Source: Pseudomonadales bacterium
GTDB lineage: Bacteria > Pseudomonadota > Gammaproteobacteria > Pseudomonadales > Ketobacteraceae
Reading direction: 5' to 3'
Assembly (NCBI GenBank): GCA_002701845.1
Contig: NZXG01000007.1
Span: 1-64,000, forward strand
DNA length: 64,000 nt
In this document: positions 63,765 through 64,000 of the stretch, piece after piece
Layout: each line of letters opens with the position of its first letter
Numbering within the stretch: the first letter of the stretch is position 1
Made by a program: the position numbers and the translations under genes
Notes under the pieces: model-generated
Seen by the model: the letters and a program-made list of their open reading frames with translations, nothing else
What the model was told of the DNA's origin: nothing
The model's database searches: none

Positions 63765-64000
63765 TTATCCCAGCTTTTTCGCCAGAATCTCATTCACCAT
63801 TTGTGGATTGGCTTTGCCCTTGGACGCTTTCATGGTCTGACCCACAAAGTAACCGATCAGCTTTTTACGCTTTTTGTCGTCGGCGGCCTGGTACTGCGCC
63901 ACTTGGTCCGGGCTGCTGGCGATCACTTCATCGACGATGGCTTCAATGGCGCTGGTATCGGTTTCCTGCTTCAGGCCCTGAGATTCAATGATCTGATCCG
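63765..64000 (-). CDS. gatB: Aspartyl/glutamyl-tRNA amidotransferase subunit B, 3' end
   Basis: The last 78 or so codons of gatB, running off the window end. The tail domain is clear: [37 protein letters not shown] split across it, with [18 protein letters not shown] before TAA at 63765-63767. GatB, with GatA and GatC, amidates misacylated Glu-tRNA-Gln or Asp-tRNA-Asn. The tail is the same domain type as the YqeY protein at 7715. Confidence 0.93.
   Translation of the reverse strand, partial: DQIIESQGLKQETDTSAIEAIVDEVIASSPDQVAQYQAADDKKRKKLIGYFVGQTMKASKGKANPQMVNEILAKKLG

Overview
The window comes from the chromosome of a GC-rich gammaproteobacterium. Its core gene order matches the Pseudomonas pattern: rpoD next to tRNA-Ile(CAU), and lolB-ispE-tRNA-Gln-prs-rplY-pth-ychF-tRNA-Met divergent from hemA-prfA-prmC-moeB. 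A wax ester synthase (WS/DGAT), a 660-residue fatty acyl reductase of the Marinobacter type, a haloalkane dehalogenase and several lipid-handling genes point to a marine, oil- or lipid-accumulating group such as Alcanivorax, Marinobacter or relatives. The genus is an inference; no rRNA gene is present.

Layout. 1-3.6 kb is an AT-richer accessory segment. It holds the 3' part of a Ski2-like helicase gene and a small gene split by a complete IS3-family element (2138-3440, 3-bp target duplication), and it ends at the 3' end of tRNA-Ile(CAU). 3.7-8.7 kb is the macromolecular-synthesis block rpsU-yqeY-dnaG-rpoD (minus strand), carrying a 25-bp perfect inverted repeat between rpsU and yqeY. 8.8-13.6 kb holds tsaD, plsY, folB, folK, a FolM-like reductase and cca. 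13.6-14.9 kb is a strong promoter, a 43-codon leader ORF and a terminator ahead of an EamA exporter. 15-31 kb is a lipid and envelope region: methyltransferase, wax ester synthase, fatty acyl reductase, MORN-repeat protein, MltC-like transglycosylase, two ABC1/UbiB-type kinases around a frameshifted acyltransferase and an SDR, a serine hydrolase and a haloalkane dehalogenase. 31-36 kb has slt, a PilZ protein, an exported hypothetical protein and an outer-membrane beta-barrel protein. 35.8-43.8 kb is the aa3/caa3 cytochrome oxidase operon with its assembly factors and heme O/A synthases. 44.4-56.6 kb is housekeeping: translation, PRPP, isoprenoid, lipoprotein sorting and heme. 56.7-58.7 kb is the glutathione-dependent formaldehyde pathway (frmA-fghA). 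59-63.7 kb has a large lipoprotein, an AraC-type regulator and a DUF1254-type protein. The window ends in the 3' end of gatB.

Working together: the reductase makes fatty alcohols that the adjacent wax ester synthase joins to acyl-CoA. The cox genes build one terminal oxidase. FrmA and FghA convert S-hydroxymethylglutathione to formate. Most signals are ordinary. The least explained are the leader/attenuator at 13.66-13.92 kb, the inverted-repeat element at 8.2 kb, the helicase-linked gene broken by the IS, the paired ABC1 kinases, and the 613-bp gap upstream of ctaC.
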